The position numbers were made by a program, and so were the translations under genes. From positions 1 to 64,000 of the forward strand of contig NZ_UGOD01000002.1 of the NCBI RefSeq assembly GCF_900461525.1: a stretch of DNA of 64,000 bases, in the 5' to 3' direction. Positions 26,988 to 36,429 of this stretch are shown in pieces. The stretch comes from Legionella busanensis. Its GTDB lineage: Bacteria > Pseudomonadota > Gammaproteobacteria > Legionellales > Legionellaceae. How positions within the stretch are numbered: the first letter of the stretch is position 1; each line of letters begins with the position of its first letter. A model generated the notes under the pieces. That model saw only the letters and a list, made by a program, of their open reading frames with translations. It had not been told where the DNA came from and made no database searches.

Positions 26988-27886
26988 TATACACCTACAT
27001 TTATAGAGTTAGCACCCATAAGTCGTCTTAGCTCTTCAAGTGACTCACCTACTAACGGTTTAAGTGGATGGCGTGGAACACCTGCATTCAAACCTCTAAG
27101 AATAAGACCTGCCTTCACTGTAGTTGCCAATCCTCTGTTCACAATAAAACGCAGTAAAGGCAACATTGAATAAAACAATTTGCGGGATTCCTGCAAGTTT
27201 CCCATTGCCACCGTCTCATATAAGGCTGCTGGTTGCGTATCAATTAAATTCGGCGCAGCGCTACACCAGCCTATCGCACCGGCAGCCAGAGCCTCTAGGG
27301 CCAAGGTATTACTACCATTATAAAATGGTATTTCACCATCGCTTTCATAAAAGAGGGTATGCATCCGTTGAATATCGCCGGAGCTCTCCTTTATCATGGT
27401 AATATTATCTATTTCTCGTGCCAACTTGAGTAACAAAGCCGGAGACATATCTAAACCACTAGTAGAGGGATTATTGTAGACCATTATTGGTAAAGAAGTT
27501 TTTTCTGCAATCGCTGCAAAATAATCATATATTTCTTGTTCGCTTAATTTCCAATAGGAAATAGGAATTATCATGAGAGCATCAGCGCCTATTTTTTCAG
27601 CATATTGAGCTTTACGGATTGCAGCAGACGTTGTTAGCTCACTTATTCCAATAATGACAGGAATATAGTTTGCGACTTTTTGAACACCCTTGAGAGCAAC
27701 GAATTGCCACTCCTCCTCACTCAGATAAGCACTTTCACCAGTACTTCCCAAAAAACTGATAGCAGAAGGAGCTGTTAAAAGTAAATGATCTGTCACTTGA
27801 TCGAAAGCTTCTAAATCGAGGCTATTATCATCTTTCGAAAAGGGAGTAACAGCATAGGCAATGATTCCGTTAGGTGGGTTAAACAT
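26987..27886 (-). CDS. DapA-family aldolase/lyase (DHDPS/NAL superfamily)
   Basis: A 299-residue TIM-barrel enzyme of the dihydrodipicolinate synthase/N-acetylneuraminate lyase superfamily. It has the carboxylate-binding GSTGESAYLS, the catalytic Tyr in IMVYNNPSTSG and the Schiff-base Lys in TMIKESSGDI. Members condense or cleave pyruvate or related 2-oxo acids. The operon setting with a cupin and an amidotransferase suggests a catabolic or specialised role rather than lysine synthesis. It overlaps the cupin gene by eight bases and abuts the amidotransferase, so the three are co-translated. I cannot tell which aldehyde or keto acid it uses. Confidence 0.9.
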   Translation of the reverse strand: MFNPPNGIIAYAVTPFSKDDNSLDLEAFDQVTDHLLLTAPSAISFLGSTGESAYLSEEEWQFVALKGVQKVANYIPVIIGISELTTSAAIRKAQYAEKIGADALMIIPISYWKLSEQEIYDYFAAIAEKTSLPIMVYNNPSTSGLDMSPALLLKLAREIDNITMIKESSGDIQRMHTLFYESDGEIPFYNGSNTLALEALAAGAIGWCSAAPNLIDTQPAALYETVAMGNLQESRKLFYSMLPLLRFIVNRGLATTVKAGLILRGLNAGVPRHPLKPLVGESLEELRRLMGANSINVGV

Positions 27887-28358
27887 TATTGTTATTTCCT
27901 ATAGTTAAATGACTCTCTTCGCGAATTGCCAGACAGCCAAGATTTTGCAGCATAGGCGCATTTTCACATGCCAGATATTTTGCCGATTTTTGGCTATCTT
28001 GATTCACATGGTGATGCCATGCCCAAACAGGGATATAAATTGCATCGCCTTTTTCCCATTCCACATAAATGTCTTCAATGACACTGTAGCCTTTACCCTC
28101 CAATACAAACAATATCGTCTCATAAGTATGGCGATGACGATTTGAACGCCCATCAGGATCTAAGCTTCCAATTGTTATGCTTATAGCATGGGAAGGTAAA
28201 TCCACAAAGTGTACCGGATGTTTACGTTCTGCTGAATAATTCGTATTTTTGCCATTGCCCTCCACATTTTGGTGCTTTAATTTTTCGGCTAATTCCACAA
28301 CAATTGTTGGTGGCGTTTTATCAAAATCTGCAGAATGAAATTTTTTCATGACAGACAT
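27879..28358 (-). CDS. Cupin-domain protein
   Basis: A 159-residue single-domain cupin. The metal-site motif 1 is visible as SNRHRHTYETILFVLEGKGYS (two His and a Glu). Motif 2 is GDAIYIPVWAWHHHVNQD. Such proteins are dioxygenases, isomerases or small-molecule sensors. It is the first gene of the three-gene minus-strand operon and shares a divergent promoter region with a LysR regulator. The start ATG follows GGGGAGAGC, a fair ribosome site. Confidence 0.88.
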   Translation of the reverse strand: MSVMKKFHSADFDKTPPTIVVELAEKLKHQNVEGNGKNTNYSAERKHPVHFVDLPSHAISITIGSLDPDGRSNRHRHTYETILFVLEGKGYSVIEDIYVEWEKGDAIYIPVWAWHHHVNQDSQKSAKYLACENAPMLQNLGCLAIREESHLTIGNNNNV

Positions 28359-28428
28359 GCTCTCCCCTCTACTGGTATTAAAGAACTAAAGTATAAAAAT
28401 AAACTGTTTGCTATTTCTAATACTTTAG

Positions 28429-28446
28429 ACCTATATTGCTATAGGT
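28429..28446. promoter_or_regulatory. Palindromic LysR-type operator
   Basis: ACCTATA-TTGC-TATAGGT is a perfect dyad with seven-base arms and includes a T-N11-A core. It lies in the 112-bp region between the cupin operon and the LysR gene, about 25 bp before the LysR start. This is the usual position of an autoregulatory LysR site. Confidence 0.6.
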
Positions 28447-28470
28447 TAAACTTATGATGAGATTAAACAG

Positions 28471-29349
28471 ATGGAATTACGGCATTTGCGCTATTTACTT
28501 GCTGTCTATGAACAACGAAATTTTACAAGAGCATCTGAGTTATTGTATGTTTCACAGCCTACCTTATCGCAACAAATACGCGATCTTGAAGAGGAGCTCG
28601 GATGTTTGTTATTTCATCGAGAATACCACCAGCTTATTCCCACTGATGCAGCGGAAATTGCCTGTAACTATGCAAAAGAAGCTCTTGGAGTTGTGCAAGA
28701 ATTAAAGAATAGCTTACTAGAAATGCAAGGCCTTCGACGCGGGTGTCTAAAACTTGGCGTCATACAAACATTCAATGCTTTTTATCTTTCAGAAATTCTC
28801 AGTCAATTCTTGGAAAAATGGCCTGAAATTGACATCGAAGTCGAAGAGCTAGCTAACAACGACATTAGCAAGGCAATTCTTGCTGGTCGTCTACATCTGG
28901 GAATCGGTTTTACTGCTTCTGATAATCGTATGCATAAGCATAAACTCTATGATGAAGATATTTTGATTGCATGCAACACAAGACATCGTTTTGCACAGTA
29001 TTCTGAAATAAACATTCAAGAGCTAGCAGATGAAATGTTTTTAACCTTGCCGCAACAATTTAACATTCGTCAATGGGTTGATGAGTTAATGGCGAAGCAT
29101 CGAGCTGTTCCTCGACGAATTATTGAATTTAACACCATCATTGCCATTCTTGGCGCCTTACATAAAATTAATGGTGTTGCCATTCTACCTGCAGTTACTA
29201 AACGCGCTTTGCCAAATAAAGGATTGCATTTTGCACGCCTTCTACCTGCACTACCAATGCGCAGTGTTAGTTTGCATCGTCTGCCTAGCAGCAATTGTAT
29301 TCCCTTAGTAAGTGCTTTTGAACAACATTTACTGCTAAGTTTTAAGTAG
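28471..29349 (+). CDS. LysR-family regulator of the cupin/DapA-like operon
   Basis: A 292-residue LysR-type regulator of the CynR/CbbR-like group. The HTH is MELRHLRYLLAVYEQRNFTR, then ASELLYVSQPTLSQQIRDLE. The effector-binding domain begins near GCLKLGVIQTFNAFYLSEIL. It is divergent from the cupin gene, with a perfect palindrome in the shared region, so it very probably controls that operon in response to a pathway intermediate. Confidence 0.9.
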   Translation: MELRHLRYLLAVYEQRNFTRASELLYVSQPTLSQQIRDLEEELGCLLFHREYHQLIPTDAAEIACNYAKEALGVVQELKNSLLEMQGLRRGCLKLGVIQTFNAFYLSEILSQFLEKWPEIDIEVEELANNDISKAILAGRLHLGIGFTASDNRMHKHKLYDEDILIACNTRHRFAQYSEINIQELADEMFLTLPQQFNIRQWVDELMAKHRAVPRRIIEFNTIIAILGALHKINGVAILPAVTKRALPNKGLHFARLLPALPMRSVSLHRLPSSNCIPLVSAFEQHLLLSFK

Positions 29350-29462
29350 CTGGAGGTTCTTTTGGTTTTTAATGTAATAAGCCATACCATCCACTGATCA
29401 GGTAAATTTAACACCATTTAAGCGGTTGATGCGAATCATTTTCTAAAATAATTAGTTCAAGG

Positions 29463-29632
29463 GGCTCTGTTGCAAAAAATTTTCTACTTTTTGAAAGTGG
29501 AATTTTAAAGTTAATTATTAGCTATTTTTTCTCTTAAAGTGGTAATTTAATTAACTGGTTTATATCTCTTCAGTTTTATCAGTGGCAAATATTTTTTTGA
29601 TTCTTACTAAATTAACTTTTTTGCAACATATA
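29463..29632. repeat. MITE-like segment with IS6-type ends
   Basis: GGCTCTGTTGCAAAAAA begins near 29463, and its partial complement TTTTTTGCAACA ends near 29630. The roughly 170 bp between are AT-rich and noncoding. GGxTCTGTTGCAAA is the IS6-family terminal sequence also seen at 19653. The outer bases of the right end are missing. It may be an internally deleted IS6 element. Confidence 0.4.
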
Positions 29633-29642
29633 TGAACCATCC

Positions 29643-31531
29643 GTGCGCCAAGATAAGCCTAACTGGTCTTGCAGGTGAAAGTCCTGTCATAGAAGGAGAA
29701 CCGATTCCACTATGTAGCGAGTCTTGCGTCATTGTAGGTAACGAAAATGACGAAGCGTAGACAGCGAAACTGGCGAGCCAAAACCCGTTAAGGGTGAACG
29801 GTAGATAACCTCGAAATCATACATAGGTGAGAGCAGATAGGTTGGATGGCCTAGCAAGCAATAGATGGTCTGCAGCAACTAAATCGGGATGCAAACTATC
29901 TCTCCCCGGGGTCGAAGACGTTAGCGAGCCAGTAGAGATGAGTTGAGGAACTTGGGAAGTCCATGAGTTTCTACAAGGATTGTAGTACATGAAGTTCAAG
30001 TGGCGGTCCCACAAGGCTTCAAGGAAGGACTTATGGATGGCGGAGTCAGCTGTAGTAGTGAGGAAGCGAGTAATGATCGTGGAGCAAAGAGCTGACAGAT
30101 AGTGATAGCGTGATAGAGACACTTATGACCGTACCAACAGATGACGGACAACAAAAGACAACGAAACTTGAACGCATAGGTAAGCGGGCAAAATTTAAGA
30201 AAGATACTGTGTTCAATAACATTGGACATGCAGTTGATCTGGATTTGCTCTGCGAATGTTACCGAGAGCTGGACGGAAAGAAAGCTGTTGGTATAGATGG
30301 TGTCAACAAAGAGTTCTATGGGAGAAATCTAGAGGAGCGCTTGCAAGATCTTCTAGCACGAATTCATAGAAACGCATACAAGCCTCAAGCTACACGGTTG
30401 GTTGAAATACCGAAAGAAGACGGAAGCAGTAGGCCACTGGCGATTGCTTGTTTTGAAGACAAGATTGTACAGAAGGCAGTATCGAAGATACTAACTGAGG
30501 TATTTGAACCACAATTTCTTCCTTGTTCTTATGGATACAGGACAGGCACAAATGGGCATGAGGCGTTGCGCGCTTTGATGAAGTACAGCAATCAGAATCT
30601 GGATGGAGCAACACTGGAAATAGACCTCAGTAAGTACTTCAACTCGATACCGCATGCAAACTTGCAGGGTATCTTGCGAGAAAAGATTACAGATAAGCGT
30701 TTCCTGAAACTGGTAGAGAGACTAATTCGAGCACCTGTAATGGTGAACGGAAAAGCAGAGCTCAATAGGGTCGGTTGTCCTCAAGGTTCAATTATTTCGC
30801 CAATCTTATCGAATATTTATCTGCATGATGTGATAGATAGCTGGTTTGCAGAAATTAGCAATAGTCACCTAAAGGGAAGAGCAGATATGGTAAGGCTTGC
30901 AGATGATATGGTGTTTGTATTTCAGTTTAAGCAAGAGGCGGAAAGATTCTACAAGGTATTACCCAAACGATTAGAGAAATTTGGACTGAAACTACACGAA
31001 GATAAATCAAGTCTAATTCAGTCTGGAAGCAAGGCAGCAAAAGAAGCGGACAAAAGAGGAGAGCGTATACCCACATACAAGTTCCTTGGATTTGTATGTT
31101 ACTGGGGTAAAGGCCGAAATGGCCGGTGGCGCTTAAAATACAAAAGTCGGTCAGACCGTTTTGTAGGAAAACTCAATGGGCTTCGAAAATACCTCAAGGA
31201 TAGTCTCAATCAAGAAACACACCAGGTGCTAGGATTGTTATTGGGTGGGTCAATTATCACGCTATTTCCGATAACCAACGGCAAGTAAGTGCATTCATTT
31301 TATTAAGCAAACGCGCCTTATTCAGCTGGATAAACCGAAAGGGTGGAAATAGAAACATGAACTGGTCGAAGTTCGGAAACCTTATGAAAAGAATAAACTA
31401 CCCCCATAACTTCAAGACTACATCGATGTTCGTAACTTGCTGAAATGGCACTATCGGGAGCCGGATGCGGGAAATCTGCAAGTCCAATTCTGAGAAGGGG
31501 TTCACTGGGGTGACCTGGTGGATCTACTTAA
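29643..31531 (+). mobile_element. Group II intron, decayed
   Basis: The 5' end GTGCGCCAAGATAAGCC fits the group II 5' consensus. An intron-encoded reverse transcriptase lies within. Near the 3' end (31459-31500) is the domain V-like hairpin GAGCCGGATGCGGGAAATCT, then GCAAGTCCAATTCTGAG. The usual pairing partner TCCGGTTC is changed to TCCAATTC, which breaks the stem, and the RT gene is frameshifted. The 3' boundary near 31531 is my estimate. It is probably unable to splice or move. It sits next to ATGAACCATCC, a sequence that also marks IS110 ends in this window. Confidence 0.75.
30110..31288 (+). CDS. ltrA: Group II intron reverse transcriptase/maturase, frameshifted near the end
   Basis: A 392-codon frame, starting at GTG 30110 or more likely ATG 30125, with reverse transcriptase blocks: AVGIDGVNKEFY (RT0), RPLAIACFEDKIVQKAVSKI (RT2), LEIDLSKYFNSIPH (RT3), GCPQGSIISPILSNIYLHDV (RT4), VRLADDMVFVF (RT5, catalytic ADD) and KFLGFVCYW (RT7). 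Thumb/maturase domain X follows. A single-base loss near 31236 shifts the frame. The correct continuation GWVNYHAISDNQRQVSAFIL is in another frame and ends at a TGA at about 31441. No HNH endonuclease domain is seen. The enzyme is probably non-functional. Confidence 0.82.
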   Translation: MIETLMTVPTDDGQQKTTKLERIGKRAKFKKDTVFNNIGHAVDLDLLCECYRELDGKKAVGIDGVNKEFYGRNLEERLQDLLARIHRNAYKPQATRLVEIPKEDGSSRPLAIACFEDKIVQKAVSKILTEVFEPQFLPCSYGYRTGTNGHEALRALMKYSNQNLDGATLEIDLSKYFNSIPHANLQGILREKITDKRFLKLVERLIRAPVMVNGKAELNRVGCPQGSIISPILSNIYLHDVIDSWFAEISNSHLKGRADMVRLADDMVFVFQFKQEAERFYKVLPKRLEKFGLKLHEDKSSLIQSGSKAAKEADKRGERIPTYKFLGFVCYWGKGRNGRWRLKYKSRSDRFVGKLNGLRKYLKDSLNQETHQVLGLLLGGSIITLFPITNGK

Positions 31532-31784
31532 CCTTATTGCAAGCTAATTTATAACGATGAAATAGGTTTTTAAGTTGCAGTCATCTATTCAGCGTCGAAA
31601 CGAAGCTTGCGCTCTGATGTAAAATCCGCACTCTTTGTCCTCATCAGCGCCGTGGCATCAACGTACCGTGTTGCAAAGCAGGGTTTCAAAGAGTTGGTCT
31701 AACCTATCAACCATCATTAAAATTAACTAAAGCAAACTGGTGATACTTATTATTATGTTAATTTTGGCTGCTAACTATTGAGTA

Positions 31785-32816
31785 TTAAGCAGCTGCCTTT
31801 TGTTGATTGCTATTAAATTCATGACCTGTTTTTAATAGCGACCAAATGATTCGTGCATTTTTATTAGCTAAAGCCACAGCTGCTTTATTAAGACTAAGCG
31901 TCTCTTTTTTGCGAGTTAACCATTCGCCATATTGACTATCCCTGTTTTTGCACCGACAATGTGCTGCTCTTGCACCGTGGATTAATAAAGTACGTAGATA
32001 CCTATCCCCACGTTTACTAATACCCAGTAACAATTGTTTATTACCGCTCAATGATTGCCTTGGAACCAACCCTAACCAGGCAGCCATATGGCGCCCATTT
32101 TTAAACGCATTGGCATTGGGGACAGCGGCAACCATGGCGGTGGCAGTTACTTCACCAATACCAGGTATAGATAGAAGACGTCTGCACTGGTCGTTCTCTT
32201 TGCAAATCAGTTTCACTTTCTTTTCTATTTTTTTGAGCCTTTCTTCCAGCTCGATTAATTCATCATAAAGGTCTTGCATTAGCTCGCGTGATGAGGCGGT
32301 TAATTCATTACCCCTATCGTCAATGATTGCGCGTAAGTGACTTTTAACTTTTAATGCTTCTTGTGGAATTGCTATGCCATATTCTAAATTTAATCCTCTG
32401 ATTTCATTGATTAATGCTGTCCTATTCTTAACTAATCGATTGCGTACTCGATGTAACGATTGAATATCTTGTTGCTCTACTTGCTTAATCGGTACAAAGT
32501 GCATCGATGGACGACTTGCCGCCTCAACAATCCCCTCTGCATCATTGGCATCATTCTTATTCGTTTTCACAAAAGGCTTTACAAATTGTGGGCTAATTAA
32601 TTTTACACAATGGCCATAACGCTGAAATACACGAGCCCAATAATTAGCGCCACCGCAAGATTCCATAACAATAGTACATAACGGTAAATTAGCGATGTAA
32701 GCCGACAATTTTTCTCGACCAATTCGTTGCTTTAATACCCGTTTGCCTGAACTATCAATACCATGTAATTGAAAAATAGTCTTGGCTATATCGATGCCTA
32801 ATACGTTAATATTCAT
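31785..32816 (-). CDS. IS110-family (IS1111-like) transposase, full length
   Basis: A 343-residue DEDD transposase. The RuvC-like N-terminal domain shows VLGIDIAKTIFQLHGID (first Asp), TIVMESCGGANYWARVF (Glu) and KNDANDAEGIVEA (two Asp). The C-terminal Tnp20 domain includes LLSIPGIGEVTATAMVAAVP and the serine region GLVPRQSLSGNKQLLLGISK. No lesions are seen. IS110 enzymes insert without terminal repeats and are guided by noncoding (bridge) RNA from the element's own flanks. The upstream end runs to about 32900, where GTGGGATGGTTCAT recurs as at 43268 and, inverted, at 29631. Confidence 0.92.
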   Translation of the reverse strand: MNINVLGIDIAKTIFQLHGIDSSGKRVLKQRIGREKLSAYIANLPLCTIVMESCGGANYWARVFQRYGHCVKLISPQFVKPFVKTNKNDANDAEGIVEAASRPSMHFVPIKQVEQQDIQSLHRVRNRLVKNRTALINEIRGLNLEYGIAIPQEALKVKSHLRAIIDDRGNELTASSRELMQDLYDELIELEERLKKIEKKVKLICKENDQCRRLLSIPGIGEVTATAMVAAVPNANAFKNGRHMAAWLGLVPRQSLSGNKQLLLGISKRGDRYLRTLLIHGARAAHCRCKNRDSQYGEWLTRKKETLSLNKAAVALANKNARIIWSLLKTGHEFNSNQQKAAA

Positions 32817-32905
32817 TCGAATCTCCCATCCAGTTTCAAATTTACCAATTCGAATACTAAGCTGCTAACAACACGTTGCCAACTTAGTGGGTGGGATGGT
32901 TCATT
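32817..32905 (-). mobile_element. Left flank/end of the IS110 element
   Basis: The noncoding segment upstream of the transposase ends in CTTAGTGGGTGGGATGGTTCAT (plus strand, near 32900; listed here only as a boundary marker). A near-identical end occurs alone at about 43250-43277. In IS110 elements such flanks encode the bridge RNA, so this 85-bp stretch and the segment downstream of the gene are the places to look for one. Confidence 0.45.
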
Positions 32906-33133
32906 TGTATATTGAAATTATCTTTTCATAAAGTGAAGAGAGGTCCATTAGAATTGATCATTGTATTGGACCGGATGGAGGTACTGAGGGTTCATTTGAG
33001 GATAATGCCTCGTAATGTAGTCGTAGTACTCCATCCTATTTTTTGTTAGCTCCGAACAGATGTGAGGGGATAGTGCCCCGTATTATCGCAAGTGTGGAGA
33101 AACAGCTTTCAAGTATACAACAGAGTAATCTAA

Positions 33134-34063
33134 ATGAATAAAAAAATAGTGGCAATTGATGTAGCAAAATCTGAATTAGTTATTTACTCGGAAGGTAACT
33201 ATACCACCATAGCGAATGAAATGACCGCCATTAGGCATTTTTTTGCTCCCTATAAGCATAAACAAATAACTTTATGTGCTTTTGAGGCAACAGGAGGCTA
33301 TGAGAAAAAACTAATTGATTGTTATGAGGAGCTGCGCTTACCTTATCGCATGCTGCACGCAAATCATATTAGGGCTTATGCTAAAGCATTAGGTATTCTT
33401 GCTAAAACAGACAAACTTGATGCAAAAGTTATCCATGATTATGCCATGGCTGTTTCCGTAGACGCTGTAAGCTCAAAAAATGAAAACCAAGATATTAGTG
33501 ACTTGTTAAATCGGCGAGAGCAACTTACTGCTATGCGTATTGAAGAGTCAAATCGATTAGAAACGATGACCAATAAAGTGCTTATTAAATCATTTAAAGC
33601 CCATATTAAATGGATTGAAAAACAAGTAGACACTATTGAAGCGCAATTAGTTGAGTGTGTAAACAGAAACGATTCAGTTAAGTTTTTATTTGAGCTCTAT
33701 ACCTCTATTCCAGGTATTGGGCTAATCACAGCGCTTCGACTAATAGCAGACTTACCCGAATTGCTTACACACACTGATAAGCAATTAGCAGCCTTAATAG
33801 GTATTGCACCCATGAATAACGATAGTGGTAAGATGCGTGGTTATCGTCGGATAATAGCAGGGAGAGCTAAAATTAGGCGCCTATTATACTTAGCGACTAT
33901 CTCAGCAATAAAATGCAACCCACTGATTAAATCTTTTTATAATAAGCTCAAAAGCAAGGGTAAACCTGGAAAAGTAGCCATCATAGCAAGCTCAAGAAAG
34001 CTATTAACCGTCCTAAGAAGCAAAGCTCAAAATAAGATCCCTTGGGTCTCTATCTTTAGTTAA
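33134..34063 (+). CDS. IS110-family transposase, second type, full length
   Basis: A 309-residue IS110 transposase distinct from the neighbour at 31785-32816. It has IVAIDVAKSELVIYSEG (Asp), LCAFEATGGYEKKLID (Glu) and KTDKLDAKVIHDYA (DxxD). The Tnp20 part is SIPGIGLITALRLIADLPEL...IGIAPMNNDSGKMRGYRRII. It appears complete. A truncated, nearly identical and inverted copy lies at 38563-39018. The shared 3' flank extends to about 34108 (GATGCTACATTAGAGCC). The long leader (32906-33133) contains GC-richer dyads and may hold the bridge RNA. Confidence 0.92.
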   Translation: MNKKIVAIDVAKSELVIYSEGNYTTIANEMTAIRHFFAPYKHKQITLCAFEATGGYEKKLIDCYEELRLPYRMLHANHIRAYAKALGILAKTDKLDAKVIHDYAMAVSVDAVSSKNENQDISDLLNRREQLTAMRIEESNRLETMTNKVLIKSFKAHIKWIEKQVDTIEAQLVECVNRNDSVKFLFELYTSIPGIGLITALRLIADLPELLTHTDKQLAALIGIAPMNNDSGKMRGYRRIIAGRAKIRRLLYLATISAIKCNPLIKSFYNKLKSKGKPGKVAIIASSRKLLTVLRSKAQNKIPWVSIFS

Positions 34064-34365
34064 ATAGCTTAAAAATACTTGTTTTGGAATACAGATGCTA
34101 CATTAGAGCCATAACAACAGGTCGTCAACTCAGCAAGCAGGGTGTTTAATTACATTAGAGCTTAAATAAAATTAAATTGGAATATAAGTGCGATATTGGT
34201 GTTAAATAAGTTCTTTTATTCTTAATTTTTTTTATTCACAAATTCAAACCTATAGCTTAAGCTAGCTTTCATGTATTTTTTTAGACTTGCTTTATCCTTC
34301 TAAATAGTTTTGCATGAAAAAAGTATGCGGCTCTAGAGAGATTGATTTAAATTAAAGGAATAATT

Positions 34366-35289
34366 ATGTTTACTAAAAAAGAAAAAATTTACGAGCATGT
34401 TCGTTCTCACTGTACCGAACTTAGCGCTGTAAATAGCAAGTTAGAAGCACTTCGGGAAAGAAAAAATAAAATAGAGCTTACGGCACAAGCAAATGGCTTA
34501 ATGTCAAAGGATTATAAAAAGTTTTATCTTTTAGATAATTTTATAAAAAAGATTGATTCGTTAATGGAAAAATTTAATAACACAATGCCGAATAAACTAA
34601 AGGATAAAGAATTAGTTGAAATAAAAGGCCTACTTCTTAATATATGGAATGAAATTGGAAGTCTGCATGTAAACCAATTTATTACTTTATTCACGCCTAG
34701 AAATAATCAACGTCAAAATGTAAACAATTTTTTTCATCGCTCTACAACGTTATTAAGTGCCACTGCAGGAACTATTTTATTTGGCCCATTAGCAGGAGTC
34801 GGATTTTATTTTGGTGGTCACATTTTTAGTAATCTTACTCAATACATAACAGGCTTGTCGAGCACTACTCCTAAATCAGCAATTGATATGTTAGAACTTA
34901 TTGCAGAAGTTACAACGTCAATCACTGGTATTGATAGGTCATTAAATGTGAAAGAGCAGTTTTTGGGGAAATCAACCTTTTCAAACCTTGAATGGATTGA
35001 CGCAGAAAAAGTTGTGAAACCAGATACTATTTATTTACTGCATAACCGCCAATTAGACATATTAGAATGTATTACTTTAATAAAAGATAGAGAATATAGA
35101 CTTAATTTAACAGATTATTTGAATGACGAAGAAAAGAAAATATTAAACTTGAGAAATTTACCCTCGCAAATGCCCACAGGTATGCCGCAGATCTTAGCTA
35201 TTTTAGTTGCATTTGTTAGATTTGGTTATTCAAATTGCCTAAATCCCACGTCAGATATCGAAATAAATTTTACTCTAAATCTAAAATGA
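34366..35289 (+). CDS. Hypothetical protein with a central hydrophobic hairpin
   Basis: A 307-residue protein not recognised by family. The N-terminal part is helical and charged. A hydrophobic Gly-rich stretch at about residues 127-160 (LLSATAGTILFGPLAGVGFY then FGGHIFSNL) could form a membrane hairpin. The C-terminal third is mixed. A ribosome site AAAGGAAT precedes the ATG. It lies inside the block bounded by inverted IS110 copies together with a GNAT-like gene and an ankyrin gene, which suggests a transferred effector cassette. A host-membrane-targeted effector is one possibility. Confidence 0.55.
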   Translation: MFTKKEKIYEHVRSHCTELSAVNSKLEALRERKNKIELTAQANGLMSKDYKKFYLLDNFIKKIDSLMEKFNNTMPNKLKDKELVEIKGLLLNIWNEIGSLHVNQFITLFTPRNNQRQNVNNFFHRSTTLLSATAGTILFGPLAGVGFYFGGHIFSNLTQYITGLSSTTPKSAIDMLELIAEVTTSITGIDRSLNVKEQFLGKSTFSNLEWIDAEKVVKPDTIYLLHNRQLDILECITLIKDREYRLNLTDYLNDEEKKILNLRNLPSQMPTGMPQILAILVAFVRFGYSNCLNPTSDIEINFTLNLK

Positions 35290-35632
35290 GAGATAGCGAG
35301 TACTGATTATTGGATGAAATTTGTTTTAAATATACAATAATTTAAGATGAGAAGCTGATACATGATTTAAGCAACTTAAGCCCTAGTCTCGCGCCTTTAA
35401 AAAATATCAAATTGCACTTGGTGTAATAGGTTGCAATCTTACAAAGGGTCGTTTAATAAGAGTTAGAGATTAAAAGTTTTATCGATATCTTTTATTAATT
35501 TTAATTTGACAAAATAAAAATTTGCGCAGTTAGAGTCAACGACTCAAATATCTTATATGAATACTAAGATTAACTTGCTATTAAACTATGAAAACATTAA
35601 ATTTCCCTAAATGATAATTTCAAGAATCAGTT
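35290..35632. other. Intergenic region without a visible gene
   Basis: About 340 bp of AT-rich DNA between two accessory genes. I see no gene or repeat. The promoter of the GNAT-like gene should lie near its right end. Confidence 0.4.
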
Positions 35633-36337
35633 ATGAAAGCAACTCTACTCTTACCTAATGACTATAGGAAAATAAAGCAATATATAATTGAACAAATTAA
35701 TGCCTGGCAAATTTCAATTAATGATTATGAAGATAAATATAATAAGAATTATTTTAATAAGACAACTCTGCTTTATGCTTGGCATCAAGCCTTTGAACGA
35801 ATAAATAGTTTTTTATTGTCCGATAAAAAAATTGATTGTTTTATCATCACTGATAATAATGAGGAATTACAAGGTATCGCATTTGGAGCGAAACGATATT
35901 ATGGAAATGCGACAGATGCATTGTCTTTATTTGGTAGGCAAAAAATAATACCGTCTTACCATATACACGACATCTTAACAGCGCCATGGAATATCTTAGC
36001 TAGGGCCTTTAAAGAAACAGACGAAAACCTTCAGGATAAACACAAAAAAATAGGTACAGCTTTAATGAAATTGATAGTTACTCACGCTATGACAGAGGAT
36101 GTTAAACAAATCGTAGCTGATATTGATGCTCCTTTTGATTCAGGGGAATTTTTTAGTAAATGTTTTTTCGAACAAATTACCCCTGTCCTGGGTTTGACTT
36201 ACCAACTCTCTCAAAAAAATTTTTCTGAAGTTGTTAATAAACTTGAAATTAATAAGGAAGATTCGTGTAGTACTAAATATTCTACTTTCAATGTGATAGA
36301 CGATTATCCTATTCATACTGAGTCATTAAATCTATAA
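35633..36337 (+). CDS. Hypothetical protein, possible GNAT-fold acetyltransferase
   Basis: A 234-residue protein with a weak GNAT-like arrangement. A strand pair around DCFIITDNNEELQGIAFGAK precedes a helix. Then DKHKKIGTALMKLIVTHAM resembles the acetyl-CoA binding Q/RxxGxG/A loop and helix. IVADIDAPFDSGEFFSKCFF then resembles the last strand-helix of GNATs, where family members often have a position-specific neighbour strand. The match is by shape only. It sits in the IS110-bounded block and may be an effector. Confidence 0.45.
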   Translation: MKATLLLPNDYRKIKQYIIEQINAWQISINDYEDKYNKNYFNKTTLLYAWHQAFERINSFLLSDKKIDCFIITDNNEELQGIAFGAKRYYGNATDALSLFGRQKIIPSYHIHDILTAPWNILARAFKETDENLQDKHKKIGTALMKLIVTHAMTEDVKQIVADIDAPFDSGEFFSKCFFEQITPVLGLTYQLSQKNFSEVVNKLEINKEDSCSTKYSTFNVIDDYPIHTESLNL

Positions 36338-36429
36338 AAGGCTTTCATGTCCTTAGTTGGTCAATGAATCGTTTTCAAAATCCCAATTAAACATTTGTAA
36401 TGTGAAATAGTTGTTTAGGCTCTGTTGTC

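Noticed and set aside
29817-30229. Minus-strand frames over the group II intron 5' part
   Set aside because: This is the structured ribozyme RNA region; the frames are by-products.
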